Below, in pieces: positions 1 through 12,030 of a DNA stretch of 64,000 nucleotides. Each line of letters starts with the position of its first letter. Positions within the stretch are counted from its first letter, which is position 1. Origin of the DNA: Luidia sarsii (lineage: Eukaryota; Echinodermata; Asteroidea; Paxillosida; Luidiidae); the NCBI GenBank assembly GCA_949987565.1, contig OX465107.1:15217558-15281557 (forward strand). Reading direction: 5' to 3'. The notes below the pieces were generated by a model, which made no database searches, was not told the DNA's origin, and saw nothing but the letters and a program-made list of their open reading frames with translations. A program made the position numbers and the translations under genes.

Positions 1-133
1 TGGGTTAAGCAGAACCCGAAAACAACTGTAGCATGTGTTATTAATGCATATTGGTATAACCATTTTTTAATAGTTATTACAATTGCCTGTACAAGGCACA
101 CGCGTATGATATGATAGGATTGCATGGTGGAAA

Positions 134-300
134 TACTAAGTGGAAGGTTTGCTGTGACACCATGTAGTGCTTCTCTTTCAAGGAGTGTGTCTCTGAAAAG
201 AGTTACCGGCTCTTTTCAGAGCCACACTCCTTCTTGAAAGAGAAGTATAGGCCTATATAATACTACATGCCTGGTGTCACCGCAAACCTTCCATTTAGTA
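134..300. repeat. Foldback element, copy 1
   Basis: Inverted repeat: TACTAAGTGGAAGGTTTGC at the left pairs with GCAAACCTTCCATTTAGTA at the right; inner arms GACACCATGTA and CTCTTTTCAGAGCC also pair. Related copies at 35456-35725 and 52240-52415, half-copy at 40175-40245. Confidence 0.8.
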
Positions 301-677
301 CACGCGTATGGATGACTTCGTGCATGAGTCCTACCACGGCATCATAGCACATAGTAGCCGACTACCAAATAAGACATTTTTTTAAAACTCATGTTTGAAA
401 CATTTCTGGATTTCTTCTGTCCATATCATCTTATTCAAACATGCATGCTTTTCGAAATCTAGCGTCCATAGCCTGGCTTAGCTAGTCCGATGCATACAAT
501 TTGCCTATAGATATTAAGAACTGCCTTCGAAGTTGGGTAGGCCTGTACATCTAGCCGATAGTGGCATGTAATAATATTGCTGCAGCCATTGTGTTGGAAG
601 TGCGATCATGGCTGTGCGTCCGCCGCTGCGGTCCGGTCCGGGGAAGCGCTTGTTTGTGTGGAGCGAGCGTCTCTGAC

Positions 678-771
678 ATGAACAAGCTGACGGGGCCTCG
701 GGAGACCCTGCGCCCCCGTGAGCTCGACGCGACCCGCCCGGTGGTGTCTCTGAACTCCGGGCGAACTTCAG
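678..771 (+). CDS. Candidate first exon, unrecognised
   Basis: ATG at 678, then an Arg/Pro-rich reading frame (MNKLTGPRETLRPRELDAT onward) of high GC to a possible donor TTCAG|GTGCTC. The GC-rich island (about 600-770) resembles a promoter/first exon. No family recognised. It leaves phase 1, the phase the terminal exon at 9475 needs, but nothing directly links them. Confidence 0.25.
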
Positions 772-1430
772 GTGCTCGTCCCGGTCCAGGAGGAGTTGAG
801 GAATTCCCGCCTTTTCCCCCCGAGGCCACTGTATCTCCTCTTTCGTTTTTTTGTTTTCTTAAATCGCATAGATGCTCTGCATAGTGTCCTGTCTATATAC
901 AGTACAGTTGTTTCAGGTGCCAGAGCCCCTCAACCGCAGTGCACCGCCATTTGTTTCTCCCTGGAGTTCGGTCTTTCATGAAAGCAATAGAATGGGGGAA
1001 CCAAGTTTATTAAAAGCCGATCTAGATGTTAACGAAATTACGAATGGTTCTTGTGAGTCTGTAGACGTCTGAAATATCAACGGAATCGGGATTCGTTGTA
1101 GAATTTGATGGGCCAAAACATTATAACAACGTCTTGTTGCGTTGCGTTGAATTGCGTTGCATCACGTTGTGTTGTGTTGCATTGCGTTGCCTTACGTCGT
1201 GTTGTGAATTAGCGTTGGTGTTTTCAGTAAAAGTCTTTCAATATTTTCTCAGGTTTGTCGATTGTTATCAGTATAGTGAGAAAGAAAGACCCATAGGCAG
1301 ACCCGTGATGTCTTAAGCCCGTTGACTTGTCCTGTCCAATTAGGGTAACCCGAACAAAAGTGCACAAGTTATGTAATTTGATTCCTCCTTCGCAACCTTA
1401 CTAAACGGGCATAGGCCTATACTTTATCTG
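772..1430. other. No gene recognised
   Basis: AT-rich sequence with a short degenerate array of GTTGCGTTG words at about 1132-1205. Otherwise nothing supported. Confidence 0.5.
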
Positions 1431-1433
1431 TAT

Positions 1434-1796
1434 GTCGCCTTCCTCTCTCCCTTCCTCCTTTCCTCTCCCTCTCCTCTCTCATCTCTCCTCTCTCTCGCCC
1501 TCTCTCCCCTCTCTCCCCTCTCTTCCTGCCTCTCTCCTCTCCTCCATGTCTCTCCCCTCTCTCCCTCCCGCCCTTTCTCCATTACCCCTCTCTCCATCCC
1601 CTTCCTCCCCTCTCTCTATCCCCTTCCTCCCCTCTCTCCACCCCCTTCCTCCCCTCTCTCCATCCCCTTCCTCCCCTCTGCCCTCCCTTCCCCCCTCCCT
1701 TATTTCCCTCCCCTCTTTCTCTCTATCTCTCCCTAGGCCCTCTCGCCCCTCTTTCCCTACCCCTCTTTCTCCACCCCTTCCCCTCTCTCTCTCTCT

Positions 1797-1848
<52 letters not shown>

Positions 1849-1925
1849 CTCCCCCTCTCTCTCTCTCTCTGCCATTCCCTCTCTCCCTCCCTTTCTTCAT
1901 GCCTCTCTCTGTCTCTCTCTTCTCT
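1434..1925. repeat. (CT)n / CCCTCT microsatellite
   Basis: About 490 bases of almost pure pyrimidine on the + strand, including a long (CT)n run near 1788-1850. Long Ser/Leu/Pro ORFs here are repeat artefacts. Confidence 0.95.
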
Positions 1926-2179
1926 ATGTATACTCATTGCGTTATTCGGTATGAACAGAAACTGCTGTGAATATTGTAAGAAGACAGCGCTGAGAATAAC
2001 GCAATGTACAGCCTTCGAATCCCCTATGAGCTCTGATCAATCGTACCGTGAACCCGAGCGTCGTGGAAGCTGTTTGTTACATCGAGGTCGCGTCCCATTG
2101 AACTCCACTAACTTTCAATTTACTCCACCCCACCCCCTCCTTTGTTGCCGTCCGAGTGTTGGCACCTCCTCTCATAACT

Positions 2180-2720
2180 CGGGCCGGGAAACCCTAGAAA
2201 CGACTTCATTTGTCAGCTCTGGGCGGCCGAATTCCCGCGGTCCGTATCGGGTTTTCTCGGCGGCGGGAACCCGCTGCCACGACGGAGGGAGGAGAAGGGG
2301 GAGAGGGGGGAGGAGAAGCCAGCTCCATCTCACCACCACCGGTGTTCATCGTCATTCTTGAGGGCCGCGGCCACCGGTGGTGGCCCCCGTAACGCGATCG
2401 CCGGTACCGCGTAGGAGATCAACACGGGGAGGCGAGCGGCGGCGGCCGTGCGATGGGGGTGATCGCCGCCTCCCGCCCCGTGAAGCCCTCCGCCCCACGC
2501 ACGCTGGCTCGGGGCCGGGTCCCCGTTCCTCGCGGGAACCCGCCGCGGGAGCCCCGGAGTGCAAACGCCTCGACACGCAGCGGCCGCAGCTGTCCCACAA
2601 TGGGACTGATTACGGGCCGGCGTTTTGTTTTGCGTCTCGGGTGTCGAGCCCCCGCGCATTCCCCGGCCAGTGAAATAGTATAGGAGCGCCGGGGACATCG
2701 CCGGCTCTCGGGTCCCGAAA
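2180..2720. promoter_or_regulatory. CpG-rich stretch, possible promoter
   Basis: About 540 bases rich in CG dinucleotides within an AT-richer region; long open frames on both strands look like compositional artefacts. It could be a promoter/CpG island for an unrecognised + strand transcript. No core motif seen. Confidence 0.3.
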
Positions 2721-3153
2721 TAAAACGAATATAAATACACGCCTTCGATAACCGAATTCCGAAAGAAATTCGGTTGATTCGCAAGGCCGTGGATAGTACA
2801 CGACAACACCTGGGAATCTTGTTTGGCCTGAATAGCAAATTGTTCGTGCGAATGTGATTTGGGTTTTTTGGGGGTCTGTAATTTTGTTTTCTTATGTTTT
2901 ACAGATGCCGAGACTGAGTGGACCAATGCCACCGCGTGAGCCTACCTCAATCCACTGGATTCCCAGTTTCGGTTCGTATAATACAGAAGATTTCAATCAC
3001 ACTTTCACTTATACTGAGACCGAAGGGCCGTCTGATGCTTCGCATTGTTTTGCCCGCGGAATCGCAGTCCACACCGGGGTATAGGTCGCACACACCATTG
3101 CCTTGGGGCTGGTCCTTTACCAGTGCGAGTTTAGATTATAGTGTAGCTTGTTA

Positions 3154-3605
3154 GCCGTATCCGCACTGGACTTATTTTTTACCGAGCCCGTGGGTAACAT
3201 TCCAATGGGTAAATCTTCCCGGCGTCCGCACTTGGACTTTTCGACTCGGGTAAACTAACCGAGACGATGGGTAAAACTAACCGACTCATGTACATGTGCA
3301 TGTACTGTAGGTACACAAACACGTTGTTACCCTACTTGCATACAGTAACGTAACGTGCGGGGCGCCGGATGTGTTTTTTTACCGAGTCGTTTACCGAGAC
3401 GTCGTGTCCGGATTGGACTTATCGACTCGGTTAAACTGACCTGGTCAATTTAACCGGGCAGAAGTTGGTCGGTTAAACTACCCACTGCAGTCGGGTAAGT
3501 TACCTGGGAGAAAAACTTCCTGGGCTGTCCGCACTGGACTTAAAATGGTCAATTTACCCATTTGCTCGGTTAGTTTACCCATTTTAAGTCCAGTGCGGAC
3601 GCGGC
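3154..3605. mobile_element. PIF/Harbinger-like MITE
   Basis: 452 bp with about 21-bp terminal inverted repeats (GCCG..TCCGCACTGGACTTA) and flanking TTA/TTA target duplications (3151-3153, 3606-3608), the 3-bp TWA target typical of PIF/Harbinger. No transposase ORF. The interior is rich in ACCGAGT and GGTAAAC repeats. Confidence 0.75.
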
Positions 3606-3872
3606 TTAATTAGTTAGATTTGTTCAAACGAATGAACATAAGCTCTACCGTCAAAACCAATCCAATAGGTACTTCGCACCGCGCCACGTATATTCAGTGC
3701 CCATGCACGACCGCCACACGTCGTGAACACTTTTTTAAAAAGTGATATGAGTTCACTGCGTGTAACAAGCGAGTCAAACCTGGCACAATCAGATGTTTGT
3801 GTGGCTTTTTTCATGCTTATTATTGTTTTGTGGTAGGCTGAAAAAAGTGAGTCTTTGTTTAAACCTTTTGGG

Positions 3873-4056
3873 CGATTGTGGTCCATGCCCGAATTCGGAC
3901 AGCCCGGCGCACAGCAATACCACCGGCGCTCCGAATTCGGAGTTCCCGTCGCGAAGAGGTCATGGAGTTGGACGGCATTTCAGTCTGGCCACGGTGAAGG
4001 AAGCGAGCCAGGAAAAGCCATTGATATCTTCGTTCGTATTGCGTGGAAGAACCTGA
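3873..4056 (+). CDS. Coding-like ORF, unrecognised
   Basis: Open + frame ending at 4056 with G or C in roughly two thirds of third positions, similar to the real exons here (DCGPCPNSDSPAHSNTTGAP and on). No family recognised and no convincing acceptor, since the sequence just upstream is a dispersed repeat. Confidence 0.18.
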
Positions 4057-4399
4057 GGCAATCGGCGCTCCGTTAAAGACGGGGGAGTAATTAACGCACC
4101 TTTCATCAAGTTTTGATTTTGAATACCCCCCGGTAGTCCCTTTGCCATTTTCTCCAGCGGAAAACGCTCACGAAAACCACCAACATTGACGAAATTTCGT
4201 TTGATTTTAATGTGCCGTTCCCTTTGAGACTTAGAAGACTTCAAGACGGCAAAAAATAACGAAAACACCGGCGAAATGTGACAAAAGACAGAAAATAATA
4301 GCATAGCAAACCTAGCTTTTAATCGGCCCAATAATTGTTTACTTAGTAAACACCCGTTAATGCCCGTTAAACATTTATCTCGTTTCGTGGTCAAAATAA

Positions 4400-4848
4400 A
4401 TCAACACATTTCGATGCAATTTTACAACAAAAGAAAATAGCACACACACAGAAATCACCGTGCCGTATAGCCAATCATTCTAAGCTTTTCATTACCCCGC
4501 CCCCTCCCGTAAAAAAAAAATGCTGCTACAATTATTATTATTTTCGGGAGGTCCCGACTACCCGTCGAGCCAGCTGTTGCGTGACAGCAGGGGAGCGAAT
4601 CTCATCGAACCAATGGCCTTTATTGGCTGTGGCGAGGAGGGGAGGGGAAGACAAGGGGGGAAAAGAGAAAGAAGAGAGAGAGGAGGGAGGAGGAGGAGGA
4701 GAAGGAGGGGAGGGGGAGGAGAAGGAATGAAAACCGAAGTTGGTCTGACCTATTCTTGTCATTTAGTGGAACTTCAACCCCCTCCAATTAGATCTCACGC
4801 CGATAAGGGTCAGCGACCCTCTGCTGGCCGAATTTACAAGCAGACTGT
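4400..4848. other. Purine-rich intergenic stretch
   Basis: Contains an AGGAGG-rich microsatellite (about 4630-4728). No gene recognised. Confidence 0.4.
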
Positions 4849-5079
4849 TTGACTACGGGACGTTGGCCGTTTCCTACAATGCACTGCATTGAGGGAGCGT
4901 TTATTTCAAACCAAAGAAAGAAGAAGAAGTTTTATTGGCAGGGAGAAAAGGTTTGGCCGGCCGACTTGGGTCGACTCGCCGAGTTGACGCGCGATGTGCG
5001 GGCGGTCTTTCTTTCGGTATATCACGGCACCGATCCGGCTCCAAACGCGGCGGACCTCTTCGACTCGTTCGTCCTCAGC
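4849..5079 (+). CDS. Candidate exon with consensus donor, unrecognised
   Basis: Open frame from ATG 4849 (or 4879) through VWPADLGRLAELTRDVRAVF and DPAPNAADLFDSFVLS to AGC|GTAAGT, a consensus donor. Third positions are about 70% G/C in the second half. It looks like a first or internal exon (phase 0 out) of a + strand gene. No family recognised. Confidence 0.3.
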
Positions 5080-5084
5080 GTAAG

Positions 5085-6386
5085 TTAGGCATTATATACC
5101 ATCGCTGGGGGTGGAGGAATGCCGAAAGGTCTCGATGAGTCAAAACTGCTCGCGCTTTGTTTCAGCCGTTCGGATAGTGATTGGAACTGGAGGACACTGA
5201 GTGCGTGTACAGAGGCCTAGACGAAACTGACCCGTCTATAGCTGGTTTAACATTGTGCTAACGAAGTTTGGAACGCAGTAGAAAAGAGGGTCTTACGTAT
5301 CCGTCACAGATTAGTTATGAAATATGAATACATGTTGTAGTATAAATTAAGGTGAAATTTGAATCAGTATTCGATGGTGCTTATAAACCGAACTAGTTTA
5401 TTTACAATACTAGAAATCATTACACCAAAGCAGTGCACATGTCAGGATCAGCAAAAGCGATTCTAACGGGGTTTTTTTCTGCTGGGGACTCGCTTCGAGT
5501 GGTATGAGAAAAGAGCTGACTATATCCCGGTAAACCGATCACTCATAATGCTTTCGTGATTAAAAGTATCCCAAGGATAATCCATGTATAAACTCCCATT
5601 GACATTTGAAGTGAAAGTTGAGACATCAAGGACTTCGTTGACATCCCAACCGAATGAATCACCGCGCCAACATGTCTCCTCCCTCCATGGCAGAACGAAA
5701 GAGTTGGAAGGAACGCGCACAGTATGCGATGAACATTTTCTATCTCCGAACTAATAATGAAACATTAATGCGAGCCATGCGGTCTGCAGGCCAGTGTTTC
5801 TCTGGAGACCTACCTCGTGTGGGCTTCTCAGTCGCCGGGCGCCATTAACCAAATCGGCATGGGCACAAACCCACGCCTGCGCGGAACAGGCGCGCGAGAG
5901 ATATAGGCGAGGTACCCTCCCATTAAAAAAAAATTAAATGTCCCAACGCACGGGCTCCATTAACAGAAACGTAACCCACCCCCCCCCCTACATTCAAATC
6001 GTGCGCCGAATCGGTGAGTGAAGAATAACCGACAGTTGCCCGACCCCCCCCCCACAAAAAAAAAGATGTTTTCTGCAACTGTTGCAGTGTTGCGCATAGC
6101 TGAAGGCAACTCGATATTGCGCTCGACCTACGGTAGTATTTTGGGAGGAGCACTCGAAGGCCCCCCCCCCCGTGACCCCAATTGCATCTTTCCGCGTGGC
6201 ACCTCGCGCCGAGCCTAATTCGTCGCCAAGAACTGGGTCGTGCAGCTGGCCCGAATGGCGGGAGATTTTAGCCGGAGCAGAATGACTCGCAGCCGATTCA
6301 TGAAAATGCGTCACGGGCTTCCACGACGTTATATAAAAAGAAGGGCCCTTTTCCACAACCCGCAGCTAGAGGCTCGGGCTTCGGCT
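5085..6386. other. No gene recognised
   Basis: Mixed sequence with several poly-C runs (5981-5988, 6044-6052, 6162-6170) and a 65-codon + ORF (5654-5848) of unknown meaning. Confidence 0.4.
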
Positions 6387-8735
6387 TTTGTCTCCGTTTC
6401 TGTCATCCATTTATAAGTACAAGGTATGGCAATGGTAGCCTTTGTCTCCGTTTCTGTCATCCATTTATAAGTACAAGGTATGACAATGGGAGGCTTTTGT
6501 CTCCGTTTCTGTCATCCATTTATAAGCACAGGATATGACAATGGTAGGCCTTTGTCTCCGTTTCTGTCATCCATTTATAAGTACAAGGTATGACAATGGT
6601 AGGCCTTTGTCTCCGTTTCTGTCATCCATTTATAAGTACAAGGTATGAAAATGGGAGGCCTTTGTCTCCGTTTCTGTCATCCATTTATAAGTACAAGGTA
6701 TGACTATGGTAGGCCTTTGTCTCCGTTTCTGTCATCCATTTATAAGTACAAGATATGACAATGGTAGGCTTTTGTCTCCGTTTCTGTCATCCATTTATAA
6801 GTACAAGCTATGAAAATGGGAGGCCTTTGTCTCCGTTTCTGTCATCCATTTATAAGTACAAGGTATGACAATGGTAGGCTTTTGTCTCCGTTTCTGTCAT
6901 CCATTTATAAGTACAAGGTATGAAAATCGGAGGCTTTTGTCTCCGTTTCTGTCGTGCATTTATAAGTACAAGGTATGACAATGGTAGGCCTTTGTCTCCG
7001 TTTCTGTCATCCATTTATAAGCACAAGATATGACAATGGTAGGCCTTTGTCTCCGTTTCTGTCATCCATTTATAAGTACAAGGTATGAAAATCGGAGGCT
7101 TTTGTCTCCGTTTCTGTCATCCATTTATAAGTACAAGGTATGAAAATGGGAGGCCTTTGTCTCCGTTTCTGTCATCCATTTATAAGTACAAGGTATGACA
7201 ATGGTAGGCCTTTGTCTCCGTTTCTGTCATCCATTTATAAGTACAAGGTATGAAAATGGGAGGCTTTGTCTCCGTTTCTGTCATCCATTTATAAGTACAA
7301 GGTATGACAATGGTAGGCCTTTGTCTCCGTTTCTGTCATCCATTTATAAGTACAAGGTATGAAAATGGGAGGCTTTGTCTCCGTTTCTGTCATCCATTTA
7401 TAAGTACAAGGTATGACAATGGTAGGCCTTTGTCTCCGTTTCTGTCATCCATTTATAAGTTCAAGGTATGAAAATGGGAGGCCTTTGTCTCCGTTTCTGT
7501 CATCCATTTATAAGTACAAGGTATGACAATGGTAGGCCTTTGTCTCCGTTTCTGTCATCCATTTATAAGAACAAGGTATGAAAATGGGAGGGCTTTGTCT
7601 CTGTTTCTGTCATCCATTTATAAGTACAAGGTATGACAATGGTAGGCTTTTGTCTCCGTTTCTGTCATCCATTTATAAGTACAAGGTATGACAATGGTAG
7701 GCCTTTGTCTCCGTTTCTGTCATCCATTTATAAGTACAAGGTATGAAAATGGGAGGCTTTGTCTCCGTTTCTGTCATCCATTTATAAGTACAAGGTATGA
7801 CAATGGTAGGCCTTTGTCTCCGTTTCTGTCATCCATTTATAAGTTCAAGGTATGAAAATGGGAGGCCTTTGTCTCCGTTTCTGTCATCCATTTATAAGTA
7901 CAAGGTATGACAATGGTAGGCCTTTGTCTCCGTTTCTGTCATCCATTTATAAGAACAAGGTATGAAAATGGGAGGGCTTTGTCTCTGTTTCTGTCATCCA
8001 TTTATAAGTACAAGGTATGACAATGGTAGGCTTTTGTCTCCGTTTCTGTCATCCATTTATAAGCACAAGATATGACAATGGTAGGCCTTTGTCTCCGTTT
8101 CTGTCATGCATTTATAAGTACAAGGTATGAAAATGGTAGGCCTTTGTCTCCGTTTCTGTCATCCATTTATAAGTGCAAGGTATGAAAATGGGAGGCTTTT
8201 GTCTCCGTTTCTGTCATCCATTTATAAGTACAAGGTATGACAATGGTAGGCCTTTGTCTCCGTTTCTGTCATCCATTTATAAGTAGAAGGTATGAAAATG
8301 GTAGGCCTTTGTCTCCGTTTCTGTCATCCATTTATAAGTTCAAGGTATGAAAATGGGAGGCCTTTGTCTCCGTTTCTGTCATCCATTTATAAGTACAAGG
8401 TATGACAATGGTAGGCCTTTGTCTCCGTTTCTGTGATCCATTTATAAGCACAAGATATGACAATGGTAGGCCTTTGTCTCCGTTTCTGTCATCCATTTAT
8501 AAGTACAAGGTATGAAAATCGGAGGCTTTTGTCTCCGTTTCTGTCATCCATTTATAAGTACAAGGTATGACAATGGTAGGCCTTTGTCTCTGTTTCTGTC
8601 ATCCATTTATAAGTACAAGGTATAACAAGGGTAGGCCTTTGTCTCCGTTTCTGTCATCCATTTATAAGTACAAGGTATGAAAATGGGAGGCTTTGTCTCC
8701 GTTTCTGTCATCAAATTATAAGTATACAAGGCATG
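6387..8735. repeat. 55-bp satellite array, about 43 copies
   Basis: Tandem array of a 55-bp unit with core TTTGTCTCCGTTTCTGTCAT then CCATTTATAAGTACAAGG. Units alternate between GACAATGGTAGGCC and GAAAATGGGAGG endings. A higher-order repeat of 384 bp (7 units) is marked by matching variants at 7461/7845, 7567/7951 and 7597/7981. Each unit carries TATAAATGG on the minus strand. Confidence 0.97.
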
Positions 8736-9474
8736 AAAATGAAAGGCATTTGGCATCGTTTTTTTAATGTTATGCCGAGTTTGAAAACGAATCCAAAAGC
8801 TTCAACTTCATCAAAGAACTCCAACCTATGATTTCAGCTTTTGGATAACAGAGACGAAGCCGGAGTTGAAGCCTAAACCCGGTTTTGGAAAAGGAGCCCC
8901 GTATAGAGAGATGCTTCGCAAGCGAGCGGATACGGTTAGCGCAACGGATATGTCATCAATGACGCCATACGCTATACTATACTATCCGCTAAACGTGTGG
9001 ATGACACGGAATACATTTTTTTTTTTCGAGTAAATCGTCTTTACTTTTTTGGTCAACATGGAGAGTGTTGTCCAGAAATTAGTAATCGTTGAATATTATG
9101 TACGGGTCATTTGTGTGAGTTTCAAATCAGAAAAGAAAAGTCTGACTGTAGGGTATCGAAACGTGGGTGAATGGTGTCGGAAATAGACTACATTTACACA
9201 GCGTTGTTTTATTGATCATACGTCTTTTCCTAAGAATAATGGCCCTCTAGGAAGAAATTGTCAGATGAAGTGATTATCACTTATAACGTTGAAATACGTC
9301 GTGAAGGTAACGCCCCGTACATGACACTGTTTAAAACGAAAGTGCATCTAATAATTAATGACCGAATTGTTTGCAATGGATTTGGTGAACGAATTATTTG
9401 TTCAGTTTGAATTGACATTTTTGATAATAATATTGACAGAACTCTTTCTTTTCTTTTCTTTTCTTCGTTTTCAG
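8736..9474. other. No gene recognised
   Basis: AT-rich sequence between the satellite and the candidate terminal exon; includes a degenerate extra satellite unit at about 8700-8760. Confidence 0.4.
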
Positions 9475-9720
9475 GCGGAATGCGAGTACCGTTCGCGAAC
9501 GGTCCCATCGGTGGCATTGCGAGCCACACGCTTACCTGCGCTGACGTCACCACCAAAATCAATGACGTCAACAACAACAGCAGCAATAACGCCGGAAAAA
9601 TTTCGTGATTCCCACTCGGACAAAAAAACAACAACAACAACAACGTAACAGCTTGATGTTATCATGTGAATATTTTGTACATAATTTCCTGTGTAAAATA
9701 AACAGCAAAGATTCACGATT
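9475..9720 (+). CDS. Candidate terminal exon with poly(A) signal, unrecognised
   Basis: A strong acceptor (35 bases of TTCTTTTC then TTTTCAG) opens a GC3-rich frame entered in phase 1: GMRVPFANGPIGGIASHTLT, then an Asn-rich tail ending KIS at the TGA at 9605-9607, with AATAAA at 9697-9702. It looks like the last exon of a + strand gene convergent with TMEM9. Two TGACGTCA (CRE) palindromes lie inside, at 9542-9549 and 9563-9570. Product not recognised. Confidence 0.4.
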
Positions 9721-11039
9721 GTATACGTCCTATGGAGTCGCTGTTGCAACATTTCCGAGTTATGGAAGTCAAATTTAACTCATAGGCCTACCTCCTTTAA
9801 ATCTTAGTACTTCCGTGGTTTAAGTCTTTTCTGGATATTTTCAAAAAGCACAAGGATTTGCCAAGTTTAACATGACATCAATTCACCGGATATAAGTTTG
9901 TCAGACCAGACGTTATTGCCATGTTTAAGTGTAAGAAATATGTATCGCTGGAATTTTCTTGTCTGTAATAAAATGGCGTATCATTTCATGTACGTCTATC
10001 TCGCCCCCAAAACACTACCTTTTTAAGCCGGCTTTGTATTTTCTACCAGACGTTCTACGGGTTTCAAAAGACATCGTGTTAGGGTTAAGCAAAATGGTTT
10101 AACGTAAACATTTTACCCGAAAACAGTATACAGTATCTGACTTCTGATGGAGCGACATTATTTTTTCGGCCGATTAATATTTATATAACCATCAGAAGCA
10201 TATTACTCTACACGAAAGCATTTCCTTTTACAATAGCCAAAATATTCACTCGTTTAAAAAAGCATAGGCCTACACAAAATGTTCATCGCGAACCGTAATC
10301 TATACGATGTTTTGTCTTACAGGCTAGAGTCAGTTGATAACTTGTAATAATATTTATTCCCGACAGTCTTTAAGCGAAGTGTTTCAGTGAAAAAGGGACG
10401 CATCATCCTGATAGTGTATTTCGCTTTTTGCTTTATTTCGTGTAACAAAGTGTTCGGAAGAAGTTGGCCGGCTTGAAAGTTCTTTTTCTTTCCCAAGTTC
10501 AATATTATTACATATTCCACAGCAATGTATGTAGCGAAGGAAGAAAAACGGGAGACCAGAGTGCTGGAGAGCAAGTGTTACTCAGGAAGAGAAATACTTT
10601 CAGACACGATTCATTAAAGCTTGATCGTTTTTTTGGACGCTTAAAATGTGAATAAACGCAGTAGGCCTATTTATACATGTATATCGTTTTGTTTAATGTC
10701 CAAATAATTGGGACAGCCTTAGCCTTCGGACAAACGCGTGCGAACTGTATCGAAAGCAGCACCATTTCTTTAGAGAACGGAGACTAGCCCTGGTATACTA
10801 AATGCCAAGTCTATGGAAATTGCATAGCATTGTAGAACACTCATTTGCAAAATAATATATATTTTGTTGTTGATCCAAGAAGGCGTTCCATGTTTTCTTT
10901 AGGCAAAGCTTTAGCATTAAAGAGTTATTGGCAGCAAATGACATTTTCATGTATATACGTATGAGTTGATAATAACAAAAGGAAAAGAAGCCAACCTGAA
11001 GTTACGGTGATCTTAAATTATTTTAATAATTTAAATATG
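9721..11039. other. AT-rich intergenic sequence
   Basis: Between two convergent transcription units (candidate + terminal exon and TMEM9). No ORF, RNA gene or clear repeat found. Confidence 0.45.
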
Positions 11040-11892
11040 ACAGATATATAAAGTTTGTTAAAACAAAGAAAATTTTATTTGTACAAAACGGGAAAACATG
11101 ACTTCTTTCTTTCGAAAACACCCTTAACCACTTTAAAGGTAAACCATACAAAAAGCTGTATCCAAACAGATACTTATAATATTGCTAATTTGGTGCTGGC
11201 AATTCTAAGTGAAAAAATGCCACCTCTTGAAATGTACTGTAGCCACCCTTATGTGACATGAGATTAGCAGTACTAGTGCGACCATAAATTCGAAATAAAT
11301 ACCCATTATTAAAGCAGAGTAATATCAAAATGAAAATCAGTTCTAATGTGTTACCAGTACCGTATGTCTTTGAAGTGCGCATTGTCTGTCCGATGCAACT
11401 ACAAGAAAGGGAATCTTGTCCCCTTGTCGTTTGACCTTCACGCTAATTCATGCCAACTTTACAAGCTACATAGTAGCAACAAATTTCAGTTTTGGAAGAG
11501 TTAGTACATTTCCAAGAGATAGAAAAGTTGTCGAGAAATACAAAAATACTAATCCCAAACTGCTTGTACTGACTTAAATAAGACTTAAGGCTAGTACTTG
11601 TACTGACTTAGAAGATGGCAAATATACAAAACCTCAAACAATTTACTTGGTCAAAAAATCTGATCATTCCTAGCAAGACACCTCTCTGACGTTTGACTGC
11701 CACTACTGAAAATGTGTCATACCTCTGGTCATTAAAAGTGGAAGGGGAGGATAAATGGTGACGTCCCTCGTCTTTTGAAAGTTGGGATACCACCCCCCCC
11801 CCCCCTGTCGAGGCCCAAGGTAAATGCTTGCATAATTTGGTATCAAACTCGATGCCATGTCAATGCCGATTTCCTGTGGACGCGTACTGCCC
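11040..11892 (-). other. TMEM9: Putative TMEM9 3' UTR
   Basis: AT-rich sequence downstream of the TMEM9 stop. A minus-strand AATAAA (plus TTTATT at 11074-11079) would give a 3' UTR of about 800 nt. Nothing else recognised; the limit is a guess. Confidence 0.3.
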
Positions 11893-12030
11893 CTAGCTGA
11901 GGATCGTGTGGTCGGCGAACACGTCCTGCCGTTGCTGCTGCACCTTCTGCCGCCACCGCTTCTCGGCAAACTCCACCTGGCTTATCCTGCGACGAATGTA
12001 GGACCGGTCGGGCACGGTGACTGTCTCCGG
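11893..12030 (-). CDS. TMEM9: TMEM9 exon 5 (C terminus)
   Basis: Residues 131-175 plus TAG (plus-strand 11893-11895). RISQVEFAEKRWRQKVQQQR then QDVFADHTILS. Vertebrate TMEM9 ends [29 protein letters not shown]. The acceptor CGTAACAG lies after a CCCCCCTCCCC tract. Confidence 0.93.
   Translation of the reverse strand, partial: PETVTVPDRSYIRRRISQVEFAEKRWRQKVQQQRQDVFADHTILS

Noticed and set aside
1432..2361. 309-codon Ser/Pro/Leu ORF
   Set aside because: Produced by the (CT)n tract; it has no domain or splice support.
2330..2932. 200-codon minus ORF in the CpG-rich region
   Set aside because: GC-rich sequence lacks stops in several frames on both strands at once; no frame shows a consistent codon bias.
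6387..8735. CRISPR-like regular repeat array
   Set aside because: Units are contiguous 55-bp tandem copies with no unique spacers, in an animal genome.
10090..10100. Telomere-like TTAGGG word, also at the left edge
   Set aside because: Isolated single occurrences without tandem repetition.
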